From Rhodobacteraceae bacterium HTCC2150 (GTDB taxonomy: Bacteria; Pseudomonadota; Alphaproteobacteria; Rhodobacterales; Rhodobacteraceae): a stretch of 64,000 nt of DNA. This document shows, one piece after another, positions 42,771 through 52,814 of this stretch (position 1 is its first letter; each line of letters opens with the position of its first letter). A model generated the notes under the pieces. It was not told the origin of the DNA. It worked only from the letters and a program-made list of their open reading frames with translations, and ran no database searches. The position numbers were made by a program, and so were the translations under genes. The stretch is taken from positions 682,001 to 746,000 of the forward strand of contig AAXZ01000001.1 of NCBI GenBank assembly GCA_000169395.1, given 5' to 3'.

Positions 42771-43712
42771 ATGGCCCTAAAAATCGCCCTGCAAATGGAT
42801 CCTTTGGGACCAATCGACATCAACGCTGACAGTAGTTTTCGAATTGCCGAAGAAGCTCAGGCGCGCGGCCATTCTTTATTTTACTATACGCCTGACAAAA
42901 TCAGCTTTCAATCGGGTAAGATCATGGCGCGTGGCCAAGACATCACATTGCGCCGCGAAGTTGGCAATCATTTTACAGCAGGTGAAATGCGTGAGGTGAA
43001 TTTGGCCGATTGGGATGTGATTTGGCTGCGCCAAGATCCACCATTTGACATGGGCTATATCACGACGACGCATTTGTTGGATTTTTTAGAAGGCGAAACG
43101 CTTGTCGTGAACGACCCATTTTGGGTGCGCAATTATCCTGAAAAGCTGCTGGTTTTACATTTTCCAGATCTAACACCGCCGACAACAATCGCGCGCGATC
43201 TTGATACCTTGAAGGCATTTAAAGAGGAACATGGCGACATCATTCTAAAACCGCTTTATGGGAACGGTGGCGCTGGCGTATTCCGCCTTGGACCGGATGA
43301 TCGCAATCTAAATTCGTTGCACGAACTATTCACCAGCATCAACAACGAGCCATTGATTGCCCAAAAATTCCTGCCGGATGTTTCAAAAGGCGACAAAAGG
43401 GTGATTTTGATCGATGGGGAACCTGTTGGTGCGATTAATCGCGTGCCGGCCGCTGGTGAAACACGATCCAACATGCACGTTGGTGGGCGGCCTGAAAAAG
43501 TTGACCTGACAGAGCGCGATCTTGAAATTTGCGCGGCTATCGGACCCTTGTTGCGCGAAAAAGGTCAAGTTTTCGTAGGAATTGACGTGATTGGCGGATG
43601 GTTGACGGAAATCAACGTAACATCGCCTACAGGCATCCAAGAATTAGAACGCTTTGATGGGATCAACGTTGCAGCCACAATTTGGGACGCGATAGAAGCT
43701 AAACTCGCTTAG
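42771..43712 (+). CDS. gshB: Glutathione synthetase
   Basis: This 313-residue ATP-grasp enzyme joins gamma-glutamylcysteine and glycine. It has the prokaryotic GshB layout: an N-terminal substrate domain, an ATP-binding part with [15 protein letters not shown], and a C-terminal metal-binding segment [17 protein letters not shown]. The ATG is preceded by GGAGAAT. Its 3' end overlaps the convergent yifB gene by four bases. Confidence 0.97.
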   Translation: MALKIALQMDPLGPIDINADSSFRIAEEAQARGHSLFYYTPDKISFQSGKIMARGQDITLRREVGNHFTAGEMREVNLADWDVIWLRQDPPFDMGYITTTHLLDFLEGETLVVNDPFWVRNYPEKLLVLHFPDLTPPTTIARDLDTLKAFKEEHGDIILKPLYGNGGAGVFRLGPDDRNLNSLHELFTSINNEPLIAQKFLPDVSKGDKRVILIDGEPVGAINRVPAAGETRSNMHVGGRPEKVDLTERDLEICAAIGPLLREKGQVFVGIDVIGGWLTEINVTSPTGIQELERFDGINVAATIWDAIEAKLA

Positions 43713-45250
43713 GACGCTTTGCGTGGTTTTTCGGCTGTTATTCTATCAGATTGTACCAGCCGGAAACTAATTGCTTCGGCGATATGGTCGCGTTGGATTG
43801 TTTCGCATCCTTCAAGATCGGCAATGGTGCGCGCAACACGCAAGACGCGATGATATCCCCGCGCCGAAAGCCCCATGCGTTCTGCGACTTTCAACAATAA
43901 CTTAAGGCCTGCAGGTTCTGGCGTGGCGATCTCTTCTAGAATGTTACCCTCAGCATCGGCATTCACTCGATGGCCTTTGATCCCCTCAAACCTTTGCGTT
44001 TGCACATCGCGTGCCTTTTGAATGCGGGCGGCAATTGTGGGTGAACTGTCGCCCGGATCTGGAATGTTTAAATCTGAAAAGGCAACCGGCGGCACCTCGA
44101 TACGCAAATCAAATCGGTCCATAAGCGGCCCAGAAATGCGGCCCAAATAATCCTCGCCACAAATGGGAGCACGCGCACAGGCTCGCGCCGGATCAGCCAG
44201 ATACCCACATTTGCAGGGATTGGCCGCAGCCACCAACATGAAACGGCATGGATAGCGCACATGCGCATTTGCCCGAGCCACGATTACTTCGCCGGTTTCA
44301 ATCGGTTGGCGTAAGGTTTCTAAAACGTTTCTGGGAAATTCTGGAAATTCATCCATGAATAAAACACCATTGTGAGCCAAAGATATTTCGCCGGGTTTCG
44401 CTGTTCTTCCGCCGCCAACAATCGCAGCCATGGATGCGGTGTGGTGTGGTTCTTGAAAGGGGCGCGTGCGGGATATTCCACCTTCATCCAGCAATCCCGA
44501 CAGCGAATGGATCATTGAGGTTTCCAATGCCTCGGTTGGTGTCATGGGCGGTAATATTCCAGACAAGCGTTTCGCCAACATCGATTTTCCTGACCCCGGC
44601 GAGCCAACCATCATGACGTGATGTCGACCGGCGGCGGCAATTTCTAAGGCGCGTTTAGCACGTTCTTGACCTTTGACGTCACGCATATCCCGATGATTGG
44701 TTTCCCTTGTCACTTCGCCTGCGCTTGCTGGTTCAATCAAACGCTGCCCTGTGAAATGCTGAATTACCTGCGTCAGATCATTGGCCCCAAGAACAGAGGT
44801 TGCATCAACCCATGCGGCCTCGGCGGCACATAGTTTTGGACAAACCAATGACAAATCATTTTCCGCAGCCGCCATAGCCGAAGGCAATGCGCCATTGACT
44901 GCGATCAATCCACCATCAAGAGACATTTCGCCAAGGGACATGATGCCTGCAACGGCATCCTTTGGCAAAATTTCGAGCGCCGCCAACAAAGCCAATGCAA
45001 TCGGCAGATCAAAATGTGACCCCTCTTTGGGCAAATCGGCAGGCGACATGTTGATGGTCACGCGTTTTGACGGCAAAGCAATAGCCATAGCCGTCAACGC
45101 CGCGCGTACACGTTCGCGCGCCTCGCTGACGGCTTTGTCTGGCAGGCCGACGACCGAAAACGCAGGCATGCCCGCGGTTACGGCGCATTGCACCTCGACC
45201 AAACGGGCATCAACGCCTTCAAATGCCACGGTAAAGGTACGGGCAACCAT
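43709..45250 (-). CDS. YifB/ComM-family Mg-chelatase-like AAA+ ATPase
   Basis: This 513-residue protein has an N-terminal Lon-protease-like domain, an AAA+ core with Walker [14 protein letters not shown] (about 217-229) and a Mg-chelatase-type C-terminal part. In naturally competent bacteria the ComM homologue is a hexameric branch-migration helicase for integrating transformed DNA. Whether this organism is competent cannot be seen here. A zinc-like cysteine cluster ([24 protein letters not shown]) is conserved in the family. A perfect hairpin lies nine bases before its start. Confidence 0.93.
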   Translation of the reverse strand: MVARTFTVAFEGVDARLVEVQCAVTAGMPAFSVVGLPDKAVSEARERVRAALTAMAIALPSKRVTINMSPADLPKEGSHFDLPIALALLAALEILPKDAVAGIMSLGEMSLDGGLIAVNGALPSAMAAAENDLSLVCPKLCAAEAAWVDATSVLGANDLTQVIQHFTGQRLIEPASAGEVTRETNHRDMRDVKGQERAKRALEIAAAGRHHVMMVGSPGSGKSMLAKRLSGILPPMTPTEALETSMIHSLSGLLDEGGISRTRPFQEPHHTASMAAIVGGGRTAKPGEISLAHNGVLFMDEFPEFPRNVLETLRQPIETGEVIVARANAHVRYPCRFMLVAAANPCKCGYLADPARACARAPICGEDYLGRISGPLMDRFDLRIEVPPVAFSDLNIPDPGDSSPTIAARIQKARDVQTQRFEGIKGHRVNADAEGNILEEIATPEPAGLKLLLKVAERMGLSARGYHRVLRVARTIADLEGCETIQRDHIAEAISFRLVQSDRITAEKPRKAS

Positions 45251-45258
45251 CGCGTGAT

Positions 45259-45286
45259 TCCTTGGTTAATAAAAATTAACCAAGGA
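45259..45286. repeat. Perfect 12-bp palindromic hairpin upstream of yifB
   Basis: Arms TCCTTGGTTAAT and ATTAACCAAGGA pair perfectly around AAAA. The element occupies most of the 51-bp gap between the yifB start and the end of the GST gene on the same strand. It could be a terminator of the GST gene (weak, no T-run after it), a leader hairpin or a protein-binding dyad. Confidence 0.6.
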
Positions 45287-45301
45287 TGCGCGCCAGAGTG
45301 T

Positions 45302-46174
45302 TTAAGATTGGTAAATTTCCATAAATGCCGGCCAAGCCGCAGGATCGGGGCGGGTTTTATCGCGACAGAATTCATTGCAAAACCCGAAAACGCACCCATC
45401 AATTGACAGGAAATGTGTAACAGGCAGTCGTGAATAAGGGCACAGTGTATTTTCGCTTGGCCCTTCTGCATTTGTGGCCAAAATTGGGGTTGGGCCAGGC
45501 CAATTCACTTGCGGATAGTCACGTTCATACCACGGCAAATGTGCGCCTTTGATCATTCCCATTGCACGCCAGCGACGAAAGGCCGGATCAGCAAGATGTG
45601 CTTTCACATAAGCAGCGGCATCAGGCCCGACGGTTAAACCATAACCGGCTATCCGCGCCGCAACGGGTGCAAAAAATGCATCAACAGCGCCGTACTCACC
45701 ACAAAGCCAAGGACCTTCGGAGCCGACAGTTTTTCGCGCATAAGCCCAGATTTTCTCCAAACGAGCTAAATCTTTCTTAACTTCATCCGAAGGAGAGGTT
45801 TCGCTGTAAGCCACACGCAAATTCATCGGGCAATCATTGCGCAAGTCACCAAAGCCTGAATGCATTTCGGACATCAAGAAACGTGCAACAGCCCGAGCAG
45901 CAGGATCTTTTGGCAGAATACCCGCGTCTGGGTAACGGCTTGCCAGTTCTTCGGCTATGGCAAGGCTGTCGCCGACAATCACCCCCTCGGGTGTACGAAC
46001 CGTTGGCACGGTTTTGGCCGGTGCGAATTCTGGCATTTGTTCTTCGACCAATCGATCATCAATGAAAGACACATGGTGAAGTTTGTGTTCAATATTGAAT
46101 TTTTCAAATAACAACCATCCTCGTAATGACCAACTGGATGGATAGCGATCGCCAATAACTAAATCAAAACTCAT
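45302..46174 (-). CDS. Glutathione S-transferase with C-terminal TRASH-like metal-binding tail
   Basis: Residues 1-215 form a GST with a thioredoxin-like N-terminal half (RYPSSWSLRGWL, then SLAIAEELASRYP) and a helical C-terminal half. The 75-residue extension has Cys245-x20-Cys266-x3-Cys270, the exact spacing of the TRASH metallochaperone/sensor motif, plus His254 and Cys261. TRASH domains bind copper or other soft metals. The two genes before it on this strand are a phosphatase and cobU, 78 bp away. I know no characterised GST with this tail. Confidence 0.85.
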   Translation of the reverse strand: MSFDLVIGDRYPSSWSLRGWLLFEKFNIEHKLHHVSFIDDRLVEEQMPEFAPAKTVPTVRTPEGVIVGDSLAIAEELASRYPDAGILPKDPAARAVARFLMSEMHSGFGDLRNDCPMNLRVAYSETSPSDEVKKDLARLEKIWAYARKTVGSEGPWLCGEYGAVDAFFAPVAARIAGYGLTVGPDAAAYVKAHLADPAFRRWRAMGMIKGAHLPWYERDYPQVNWPGPTPILATNAEGPSENTLCPYSRLPVTHFLSIDGCVFGFCNEFCRDKTRPDPAAWPAFMEIYQS

Positions 46175-46251
46175 AGACTTGTTCCTTTATATTTTCTTAA
46201 GCTTAGGCCCGTTACCCAAAAGATGGAAATTCAAATTTGTGGGCTAATGGA

Positions 46252-46815
46252 TCAAGCGATGTGATTGATAAAGGCAGGCTTTGCTGGCGTAGGATAGGTA
46301 ATTTTCGTGACAGACAGGTTGTCGATTTTATGGGCAAAAGCTTGATAGGGACTGACATCCAAGGCTCGAGCGATTTGTGAAACAATAACGCCAAAATGTG
46401 CCACAATGATCAAATCCTCATGCGGTTGTTTAATCAGCTGATCCACCGCGCCGTTGATGCGTTCCGCGAAGGCATTCCAACTTTCGCCATTAGGTGGGGC
46501 AATATCGCCGGGTTGTTCCCAAAAGGCGCGAATAAGTTCTGGCGATTCCGCCTCAATTTCATTGAATGCGCGTAATTCCCAATCGCCAAAGTGAATTTCG
46601 CGAAGTTTGGCATTTTCACCCAGCCGCGTGCGCGGTGCAATTGCGTCGCCGGTTTGGATTGTACGGACAAGATCAGAGGTGAAAATTGGGGCTTGAGGCA
46701 GGAATTTGTCTAATCGCGAAACAGCGTCGTGATCAGAAAGATCTGCGTCGACATCAGACCAGCCAACCATCGTTTTACGATGGGTTGGGCCATGACGCAC
46801 CCACCAGATGTTCAT
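46252..46815 (-). CDS. Histidine phosphatase family protein, alpha-ribazole phosphatase-like
   Basis: This 187-residue enzyme has the RHG motif (WWVRHGPTH, residues 4-12) of the phosphoglycerate-mutase-like superfamily and a second histidine in HFGVI. It overlaps cobU by four bases, so a role as CobC (alpha-ribazole phosphatase) in cobalamin nucleotide-loop assembly is likely. The superfamily is broad, and the substrate is inferred from the neighbour only. Confidence 0.85.
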   Translation of the reverse strand: MNIWWVRHGPTHRKTMVGWSDVDADLSDHDAVSRLDKFLPQAPIFTSDLVRTIQTGDAIAPRTRLGENAKLREIHFGDWELRAFNEIEAESPELIRAFWEQPGDIAPPNGESWNAFAERINGAVDQLIKQPHEDLIIVAHFGVIVSQIARALDVSPYQAFAHKIDNLSVTKITYPTPAKPAFINHIA

Positions 46816-47345
46816 GCCAGTTTATCCGGCAATTGACCCTTTAAAACCATTGGCAGGCCTGAAATGACGACTGCGACCGTTGATGCCTTAGCCGACAATT
46901 GTTGATTAAGTTCGCCTTGGGCCTGTCGAAATTTTCGTGAAAGTGCATCTTGCGGCACAATTCCACTGCCGACTTCATTTGTCACCACAACGATGCTTGC
47001 TGAACTATCAGAAATGGCCGCCAACAGGGTCGATGTCGCCGCAGAAATATCGCGATTATCCAAAAGCAAATTAGTTAGCCAAAGCGTGGCGCAATCCAAC
47101 AGCAAAATGTCATTTTCTCCTAAATTTGCGATAATCAAAGCTGGATTAAATGGTTCTTCGTATGTGATCCAATCTTGGCCACGCATGTTTTGGTGTTTCT
47201 TTACCTTTTCGCGCATTTCATCATCAAATGCCTGTGCTGTAGCCAAATAATGCTTTTGCCCCCCATTGGTACGAACAAGTCGTTCAGCAAAGGCTGATTT
47301 GCCAGACGCGGCACCGCCGGTGATCAATGTTAAATTGGACGTCAT
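46812..47345 (-). CDS. cobU: Adenosylcobinamide kinase/guanylyltransferase
   Basis: This 177-residue bifunctional enzyme (also called CobP) phosphorylates cobinamide and attaches GMP in cobalamin synthesis. The P-loop is GGAASGKSAFAE and the guanylate-accepting region is VTNEVGSGIVP. I start at the ATG at 47345; a GTG at 47354 in frame is less likely because its GGA site lies within the coding region. The downstream phosphatase supports the pathway. No other cob genes are adjacent. Confidence 0.95.
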   Translation of the reverse strand: MTSNLTLITGGAASGKSAFAERLVRTNGGQKHYLATAQAFDDEMREKVKKHQNMRGQDWITYEEPFNPALIIANLGENDILLLDCATLWLTNLLLDNRDISAATSTLLAAISDSSASIVVVTNEVGSGIVPQDALSRKFRQAQGELNQQLSAKASTVAVVISGLPMVLKGQLPDKLA

Positions 47346-47478
47346 GTTTTCCACGTGCTTAAAACTGCATTCGCGTCTTTATAGGGTGAGAGTTTCCAGA
47401 TCAAAAGCATGTGCTTTACCTTGAATGCCTAAGATTTCGTCACTACTGTTTCTCGTAACGCGAATAGGGGACATCGTA

Positions 47479-48684
47479 ATGTTGCATGGCAAACGCATTT
47501 TATTGATCATTGGTGGCGGAATAGCAGCTTTCAAATCATTGGAATTGATCCGAAAGTTACGTGAGGACGGTGCCAAAGTGACACCAGTTTTAACAAAAGC
47601 GGGCGAGCAGTTTGCAACCCCACTTACAGTTTCCTCATTGTGTGTGGACAAAGTTTATCGTGATCTTTTCGATCTGACTGACGAAGCGGAAATGGGTCAT
47701 ATTGAGTTGTCTCGCGCCGCAGATTTGGTTGTGGTTGTGCCCGCAACGGCTGATCTATTGGCGAAAATGGCAAACGGCATGGCGAATGATCTTGCCAGCA
47801 CGGTATTATTGGCGACGGATAAGCCAGTATTGGTCGCCCCTGCTATGAATGTACGTATGTGGCTACATCCAGCGACCCAGCGCAACGTTGCAACATTGCG
47901 TGAGGATGGCGTTTCCTTTGTTGGGCCAGTTGAGGGTGCGATGGCCTGTGGTGAATATGGCCCAGGACGCATGGTTGAGGCGCGTGATATTCAAGATGCG
48001 ATCACCGTTGCATTGGCGGATAAAGCGCTAAAAGGAAAACGAGTTTTAGTGACGTCAGGCCCAACCCATGAACCTATTGATCCTGTTCGCTATATTGCGA
48101 ACCGATCATCTGGAACACAAGGAACGGCGATTGCCAAAGCATTACAAGGGCAAGGGGCCGAGGTTGTTTTTGTAACGGGCCCAACCAACATCGCACCACC
48201 CGCAGGCGTCGAGGTTGTGAATGTAGAAACAGCGGCCGAAATGCTGTCGGCTGTGGAAGATGCCCTGCCTGCTGATGCCGCAATTTTTGCTGCAGCAGTT
48301 GCGGATTGGCACGTAACCAGTGCGAGTGATTCAAAAATTAAGAAAGACATAAACGGCATTCCCGCGCTTGTGTTGGCCGAAAATTCAGACATCCTGGCAA
48401 CCGTTTCTCAATTGAAAGAAGGGCGGCCAGGTTTGGTTATTGGCTTTGCTGCGGAAACGGATGACGTCATTGCGAATGCAACGTCAAAACGCGAACGCAA
48501 AGGATGTGATTGGATTGTTGCCAACGATGTCAGTCCGCAAACTGGCATTATGGGGGGTGACGAAAACGAGGTGGTTTTGATTTCCGCAGAGGGGGCTGAT
48601 GCTTGGCCCAGAATGGGTAAGACCGCCGTTGCCGAATTGCTTGCCTCACGAATTTCCCTTGCATTGGGCGGGGAAGAAACATGA
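47479..48684 (+). CDS. coaBC: Phosphopantothenoylcysteine decarboxylase/phosphopantothenate-cysteine ligase
   Basis: This 401-residue fusion carries two consecutive steps of coenzyme A synthesis. The CoaC part (about 1-185) is a flavoprotein with the substrate motif APAMNVRMW and the catalytic cysteine in [13 protein letters not shown]. The CoaB part has the [12 protein letters not shown] segment and a nucleotide-binding fold. The ATG at 47479 has AGGGGA upstream; an earlier in-frame start at 47425 does not. It overlaps dut by four bases. Confidence 0.97.
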   Translation: MLHGKRILLIIGGGIAAFKSLELIRKLREDGAKVTPVLTKAGEQFATPLTVSSLCVDKVYRDLFDLTDEAEMGHIELSRAADLVVVVPATADLLAKMANGMANDLASTVLLATDKPVLVAPAMNVRMWLHPATQRNVATLREDGVSFVGPVEGAMACGEYGPGRMVEARDIQDAITVALADKALKGKRVLVTSGPTHEPIDPVRYIANRSSGTQGTAIAKALQGQGAEVVFVTGPTNIAPPAGVEVVNVETAAEMLSAVEDALPADAAIFAAAVADWHVTSASDSKIKKDINGIPALVLAENSDILATVSQLKEGRPGLVIGFAAETDDVIANATSKRERKGCDWIVANDVSPQTGIMGGDENEVVLISAEGADAWPRMGKTAVAELLASRISLALGGEET

Positions 48685-49148
48685 GCACGACAATATATTT
48701 TCGTTTTCTTGATGGTGCTGATCAAGCCGTGGGTTTGCCCTCGTACGAAACGAGTGGCGCCGCTGGGGCCGATCTACGTGCAAATCTACCGGCAGAAAAT
48801 AGGGCAGGCGGCGTTGTTGTTCCGTCGGGCGCACGTGCCTTGATTCCTACTGGATTTGCCATGGAGATACCGCAAGGATTTGAGGTTCAAATTCGCCCCC
48901 GCTCAGGGCTGGCCCTAAAACAGGGCATAACCTGCCTTAATACGCCGGGCACGATTGATAGCGATTATCGCGGGCCTGTTGGTGTCATTTTGATCAACCA
49001 TTCAAGTGCGGATTTTGTGATTTCGCACGGCGACCGCATTGCCCAAATGGTTGTGGCCCCTGTCGTACAAGCCAAGTTTAAGCAAGTTGATGAATTGGAT
49101 GAAACTGATCGCGGTGCAGGCGGTTTTGGTTCAACTGGCTCTAACTAA
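48681..49148 (+). CDS. dut: dUTP diphosphatase
   Basis: This 155-residue trimeric dUTPase has the family's motifs in order: [36 protein letters not shown] with the catalytic Asp, RIAQMV and the C-terminal P-loop-like [10 protein letters not shown]. It prevents uracil entering DNA. It follows coaBC with a four-base overlap, a common gene pair, and its last base overlaps the next start. Confidence 0.97.
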   Translation: MSTTIYFRFLDGADQAVGLPSYETSGAAGADLRANLPAENRAGGVVVPSGARALIPTGFAMEIPQGFEVQIRPRSGLALKQGITCLNTPGTIDSDYRGPVGVILINHSSADFVISHGDRIAQMVVAPVVQAKFKQVDELDETDRGAGGFGSTGSN

Positions 49149-50188
49149 TGCTTTGGGTGATTGCTTTTGCCTGTGGTCTTTGGCTGCTGGGATTTTTCTT
49201 AAAGGTACCAAAACAACAGCGATGGCTATTGATCGCCATTCTGTTTTTGGCCGTCATTTTGATACAGCTAACGTTACCATCAGAAAATTCGCTGCGTGTT
49301 GCGACGGGTGATTTACGGTCATGGGCATTATTCGCCGGCTTTGTCGGTCTAATCGTCGCCTATCGATACGCTCTAAACAAATTAAAGAAACGCGCGGGAC
49401 CAAATAACGAAGATGCCCCAAAATCGGATAAGTTTTCCGACGCCGAGCTGGCCCGTTATGCAAGGCACATCATGTTGCGAGAGGTCGGTGGGCCCGGCCA
49501 AAAACAGCTAAAGAACGCTCGCGTTTTGGTGGTTGGGGCAGGTGGGCTTGGTTCACCTGCGTTATTGTATCTGGCGGCGTCAGGTGTTGGAACGATTGGG
49601 GTGATTGATGGGGATGATGTTGACGACAGTAACTTGCAACGCCAAGTCATTCACACCGAAGAACGCGTAGAAATGGCCAAGGTTTTTTCTGCTGAAATCG
49701 CGATGAAAGCGATTAACCAACACATCAACATTAAGCCATATTATCGCAATCTGGATGAGGATTTTGCAAAAGAATTGCTTGCCGAGTATGATTTGGTTTT
49801 GGATGGAACGGACAATTTTGAAACGCGCTATTTGGTAAATCGCGCAGCCTGTGCCACACAAACACCCTTAATTTCTGCGGCGATAACCCAATGGGAAGGT
49901 CAGATAAGTTTGTTTGATCCGGCCAATGATGGCCCATGTTATCAATGCGTGTTTCCGAAATCACCTGCCCCAGGCATGGTGCCCAGTTGTGCCGAAGCAG
50001 GAGTGATTTCACCCTTGCCGGGCGTTTTGGGTACGATGATGGCGCTTGAGGCGGTTAAACACATAACAGGTGCGGGTCAGGGTCTTTCAGGGCGATTGAT
50101 GATGTATGATGCTTTGTTTGCAGAAACCCGTGTGATTAAAGTTGCGCGTCGCACAAATTGTGAAATTTGCGGCTCCACTCAGGGATAA
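49148..50188 (+). CDS. Membrane-anchored MoeB/ThiF/HesA-family adenylyltransferase
   Basis: This 346-residue E1-like protein has two or three hydrophobic segments at the N-terminus (about 3-18, 25-41 and 57-75) and then a full ThiF/MoeB domain. The nucleotide-binding GAGGLGS is at 130-136. The zinc pairs are CYQC (about 252) and CEIC (about 339). Such enzymes adenylate sulfur-carrier proteins such as MoaD or ThiS. The usual soluble MoeB has no membrane part, so this copy would tether sulfur-carrier activation to the membrane. No rhodanese domain is seen. Confidence 0.88.
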   Translation: MLWVIAFACGLWLLGFFLKVPKQQRWLLIAILFLAVILIQLTLPSENSLRVATGDLRSWALFAGFVGLIVAYRYALNKLKKRAGPNNEDAPKSDKFSDAELARYARHIMLREVGGPGQKQLKNARVLVVGAGGLGSPALLYLAASGVGTIGVIDGDDVDDSNLQRQVIHTEERVEMAKVFSAEIAMKAINQHINIKPYYRNLDEDFAKELLAEYDLVLDGTDNFETRYLVNRAACATQTPLISAAITQWEGQISLFDPANDGPCYQCVFPKSPAPGMVPSCAEAGVISPLPGVLGTMMALEAVKHITGAGQGLSGRLMMYDALFAETRVIKVARRTNCEICGSTQG

Positions 50189-50550
50189 TCAGCCTGACAT
50201 TGTTGCGCCGCAACTGTTGCGCGTTGGCCTAATTCACGTTCTTTCGTGCGCAGCTCTTTCAGATTTTTGCGCTCGGCGGCAAAATCAATAACAACAGGCT
50301 TATCAACAGTTGTAGTTGTTTGATTTAGGCAAGTCGTCAACGCGCCGTTTTGATTGCAAAAGGACATCGTGAAATTAGGGACAGTATCTTGGCGAATGGC
50401 ATATCCGCGTTCCAAGTTTCCTTCTGTTTCAGAAATCAACGCCCGAACAACGCGCAGATCTTTGCTGGCAACTGCAATGCAACGTTCCTGGGGCGTGGCA
50501 CAAGCGACAAGAAAGGCAAGGGGCAACATAAAAAAGGTAATCTGTCGCAC
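50179..50550 (-). CDS. Small lipoprotein of unknown function
   Basis: This 123-residue protein begins, from a GTG at 50550, with a short hydrophobic segment and lipobox LVACA (Cys near residue 17). An Arg/Lys/Gln-rich helical part with a coiled-coil look (NLKELRTKERELGQR) follows. Earlier in-frame starts would overlap hemF. It overlaps the 3' end of the MoeB-like gene by ten bases. I recognise no family. Four cysteines remain after the lipid anchor. Confidence 0.7.
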   Translation of the reverse strand: MRQITFFMLPLAFLVACATPQERCIAVASKDLRVVRALISETEGNLERGYAIRQDTVPNFTMSFCNQNGALTTCLNQTTTTVDKPVVIDFAAERKNLKELRTKERELGQRATVAAQQCQADYP

Positions 50551-50607
50551 TATCGTTTTCCAATGTGTTGGGTGTAGGTTCTTAGCATCACAGTAGGATG
50601 CTAAGAA

Positions 50608-51489
50608 ATGACAAACAACTTTGATCAGCAAAAATCACAAGCCTCGGCATGGTTTCGCCAGTTGCGAAATGAAATTCGAACAAGCTTTGAGGGGCTAGAA
50701 GATAAATTTGGGGGTGATGCGCCAGCTGGGCGATTTGAGGTCACCGAAACAACACGGACATCTGATGATGGCAGCGATGCAGGCGGCGGAGAAATGTCCG
50801 TGATGCGCGGTGGTCGAGTTTTTGAAAAAATTGGTGTGAATATTTCGACTGTTTACGGCACGTTGGGTGAACGCGCGCAAAAGGCGATGGCGGCGCAGAA
50901 AAACATTCCTGAAATGAGAGATGATCCGCGTTTCTGGGCGGCTGGTATTTCCTTGGTTGCCCATATGCAAAATCCACATGCGCCCGCCGTTCACATGAAT
51001 ACACGCATGTTTTGGACACCCCACGCATGGTGGTTTGGTGGCGGGTCAGATTTGAACCCCTGTATTGAGTATGCAGAAGACACCGAACATTTTCATGCCA
51101 CGCAACGGGCGCACTGTGACCCGCATGACGCGGGCTATTATGACAAGTTTAAAGAATGGGCCGATACGTATTTTTATATCCCCCACCGTCACCGCGCCCG
51201 TGGTGTCGGCGGCATCTTCTATGATGATTTGAATACCGGTGACTGGGACAAGGATTTCGCTTTCACACAGGATGTTGGTCGTGCCTTTTTGCCAGCTTAC
51301 GTGCCGCTGATCCAAAAACGTATGCAACAGCCATGGAATGATGCTGACAAAGATGCGCAACTAATCCACCGTGGCTTATACGCGGAATACAACTTGGTCT
51401 ATGATCGCGGTACCAAATTCGGCTTGGAAACCGGACATGATGCCAATGCCGTTTTGATGAGTCTGCCGCCAATGGCGAAATGGTTTTAA
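50608..51489 (+). CDS. hemF: Oxygen-dependent coproporphyrinogen III oxidase
   Basis: This 293-residue enzyme converts coproporphyrinogen III to protoporphyrinogen IX using oxygen. The HemF core motifs are present: NPHAPAVHMNTRMF, then WWFGGGSDLNPC, and YFYIPHRHRARGVGGIFYDDL. The length is normal. It is divergent from the small lipoprotein gene, and the start codons are 57 bp apart. A second, anaerobic HemN is not in the window. Confidence 0.97.
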   Translation: MTNNFDQQKSQASAWFRQLRNEIRTSFEGLEDKFGGDAPAGRFEVTETTRTSDDGSDAGGGEMSVMRGGRVFEKIGVNISTVYGTLGERAQKAMAAQKNIPEMRDDPRFWAAGISLVAHMQNPHAPAVHMNTRMFWTPHAWWFGGGSDLNPCIEYAEDTEHFHATQRAHCDPHDAGYYDKFKEWADTYFYIPHRHRARGVGGIFYDDLNTGDWDKDFAFTQDVGRAFLPAYVPLIQKRMQQPWNDADKDAQLIHRGLYAEYNLVYDRGTKFGLETGHDANAVLMSLPPMAKWF

Positions 51490-51578
51490 ACTGAATTTTC
51501 CTTTCATGCTGGACTTGTCTTAGCGCTTCACTCAAAACTTGTGAAAAGCAAAGCACGTCTTAGTAGAGAGGATAGATC

Positions 51579-52814
51579 ATGGATTTAGGCATTTCGGATC
51601 GGGTAGCCCCGCTGGTAGATCAAGTGCGCAGGATGATCCGCGATGAGATCGCGCCTCTTGATGTTGAATATCATGCAGAGGTCGGAAAGCATGCCTCTGG
51701 TGATCGCTTTCAACACACTGAACGCCAGCTTGAAATCCTAAACGGGTTGAAAGATCTTGCGAAATCCCGTGGCCTTTGGAACTTTTGGCTGACGGATTCT
51801 GCAAGTGGTTTTGGTCTCAATACCGTTGAATATGCTTATCTGGCAGAAGAGATGGGCAAGGTTTCAATCGCCGCAGAAATCTTTAACTGCAACGCACCCG
51901 ATACAGGCAATATGGAAGTGCTTGAACGGTATGGCACCGTTGATCACAAGGAACGTTGGTTAACCCCTTTGTTGAACGGAGACATCCGATCAGCATACTT
52001 GATGACTGAACCTGATGTGGGCAGTTCAGATCCTACCAACCTTGCCTTGTCAGCCGTGCGTGACGGTGATGATTGGGTTCTTAACGGCGAAAAGTGGTGG
52101 GCAACAGGTGCGGGGGATCCGCGCTGTGAAATGTATATCGTTATGGCGAATACAAATCCTGATGCGGCAAAGCATAGCCGGCACTCGATGTTTTTAATGT
52201 CAGCAAAATCTGATGGCATTGAAATTTTACGCCCCATGCAAGTGTTTCATCACGATGACGCGCCGCATGGCCATATGCATATTCGATTTACGGATGTTCG
52301 TGTCGCCAATGCCGATCTGGTTCTTGGCGAGGGACGGGGATTTGAAGTGGCCCAAGGTCGTTTGGGACCAGGGCGCATTCATCATTGTATGCGGGCAATT
52401 GGACAGGCTGAAATGGCGTTGGAATTAATGTGCCAGCGGGCGTCAAGCCGTCACGCGTTTGGGAAAAAACTTGCTGAACTTGGTGCGAACTATGACATCA
52501 TTGCCAACGCTAGAATGGAAATTGAACAAGCGCGTTTGTTGTGCCTAAAAGCCGCTTGGATGATGGATACAAAAGGTAAACGCGAAGCCGCGCCTTGGAT
52601 TTCTCAAATCAAAGTTGTGGCACCGTTGATGGCACTGAAGGTTATTGATGAAGCCATGCAAATGCACGGCGCAGGTGGAATTTCACAGGATCAACCCCTT
52701 GCCGCAATGTGGACCCATGTGCGTACCTTGCGATTGGCTGATGGCCCTGATGCAGTTCATCGCCGCCAAGTGGCGCGTGCAGAATTGAAACGCTATCAGA
52801 ACGACGGCGCATGA
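51579..52814 (+). CDS. Acyl-CoA dehydrogenase (ACAD10/11-like)
   Basis: This 411-residue flavoprotein has the acyl-CoA dehydrogenase layout: an N-terminal helical domain, a beta domain with LMTEPDVGSSDPTN and a C-terminal helical domain with MHGAGGISQDQPLAAMW. It overlaps the next gene, a phosphotransferase, by four bases. That pairing is the bacterial equivalent of the human ACAD10/ACAD11 fusion. In those proteins the kinase phosphorylates a 4-hydroxyacyl-CoA, and the dehydrogenase part then eliminates phosphate. Whether this pair does the same is inference. Confidence 0.92.
   Translation: MDLGISDRVAPLVDQVRRMIRDEIAPLDVEYHAEVGKHASGDRFQHTERQLEILNGLKDLAKSRGLWNFWLTDSASGFGLNTVEYAYLAEEMGKVSIAAEIFNCNAPDTGNMEVLERYGTVDHKERWLTPLLNGDIRSAYLMTEPDVGSSDPTNLALSAVRDGDDWVLNGEKWWATGAGDPRCEMYIVMANTNPDAAKHSRHSMFLMSAKSDGIEILRPMQVFHHDDAPHGHMHIRFTDVRVANADLVLGEGRGFEVAQGRLGPGRIHHCMRAIGQAEMALELMCQRASSRHAFGKKLAELGANYDIIANARMEIEQARLLCLKAAWMMDTKGKREAAPWISQIKVVAPLMALKVIDEAMQMHGAGGISQDQPLAAMWTHVRTLRLADGPDAVHRRQVARAELKRYQNDGA

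Noticed and set aside
45266-45279. Possible CtrA site (TTAA-N-TTAA) inside the yifB hairpin
   Set aside because: The spacing is six bases and not the required seven, and the sequence is explained by the palindrome.
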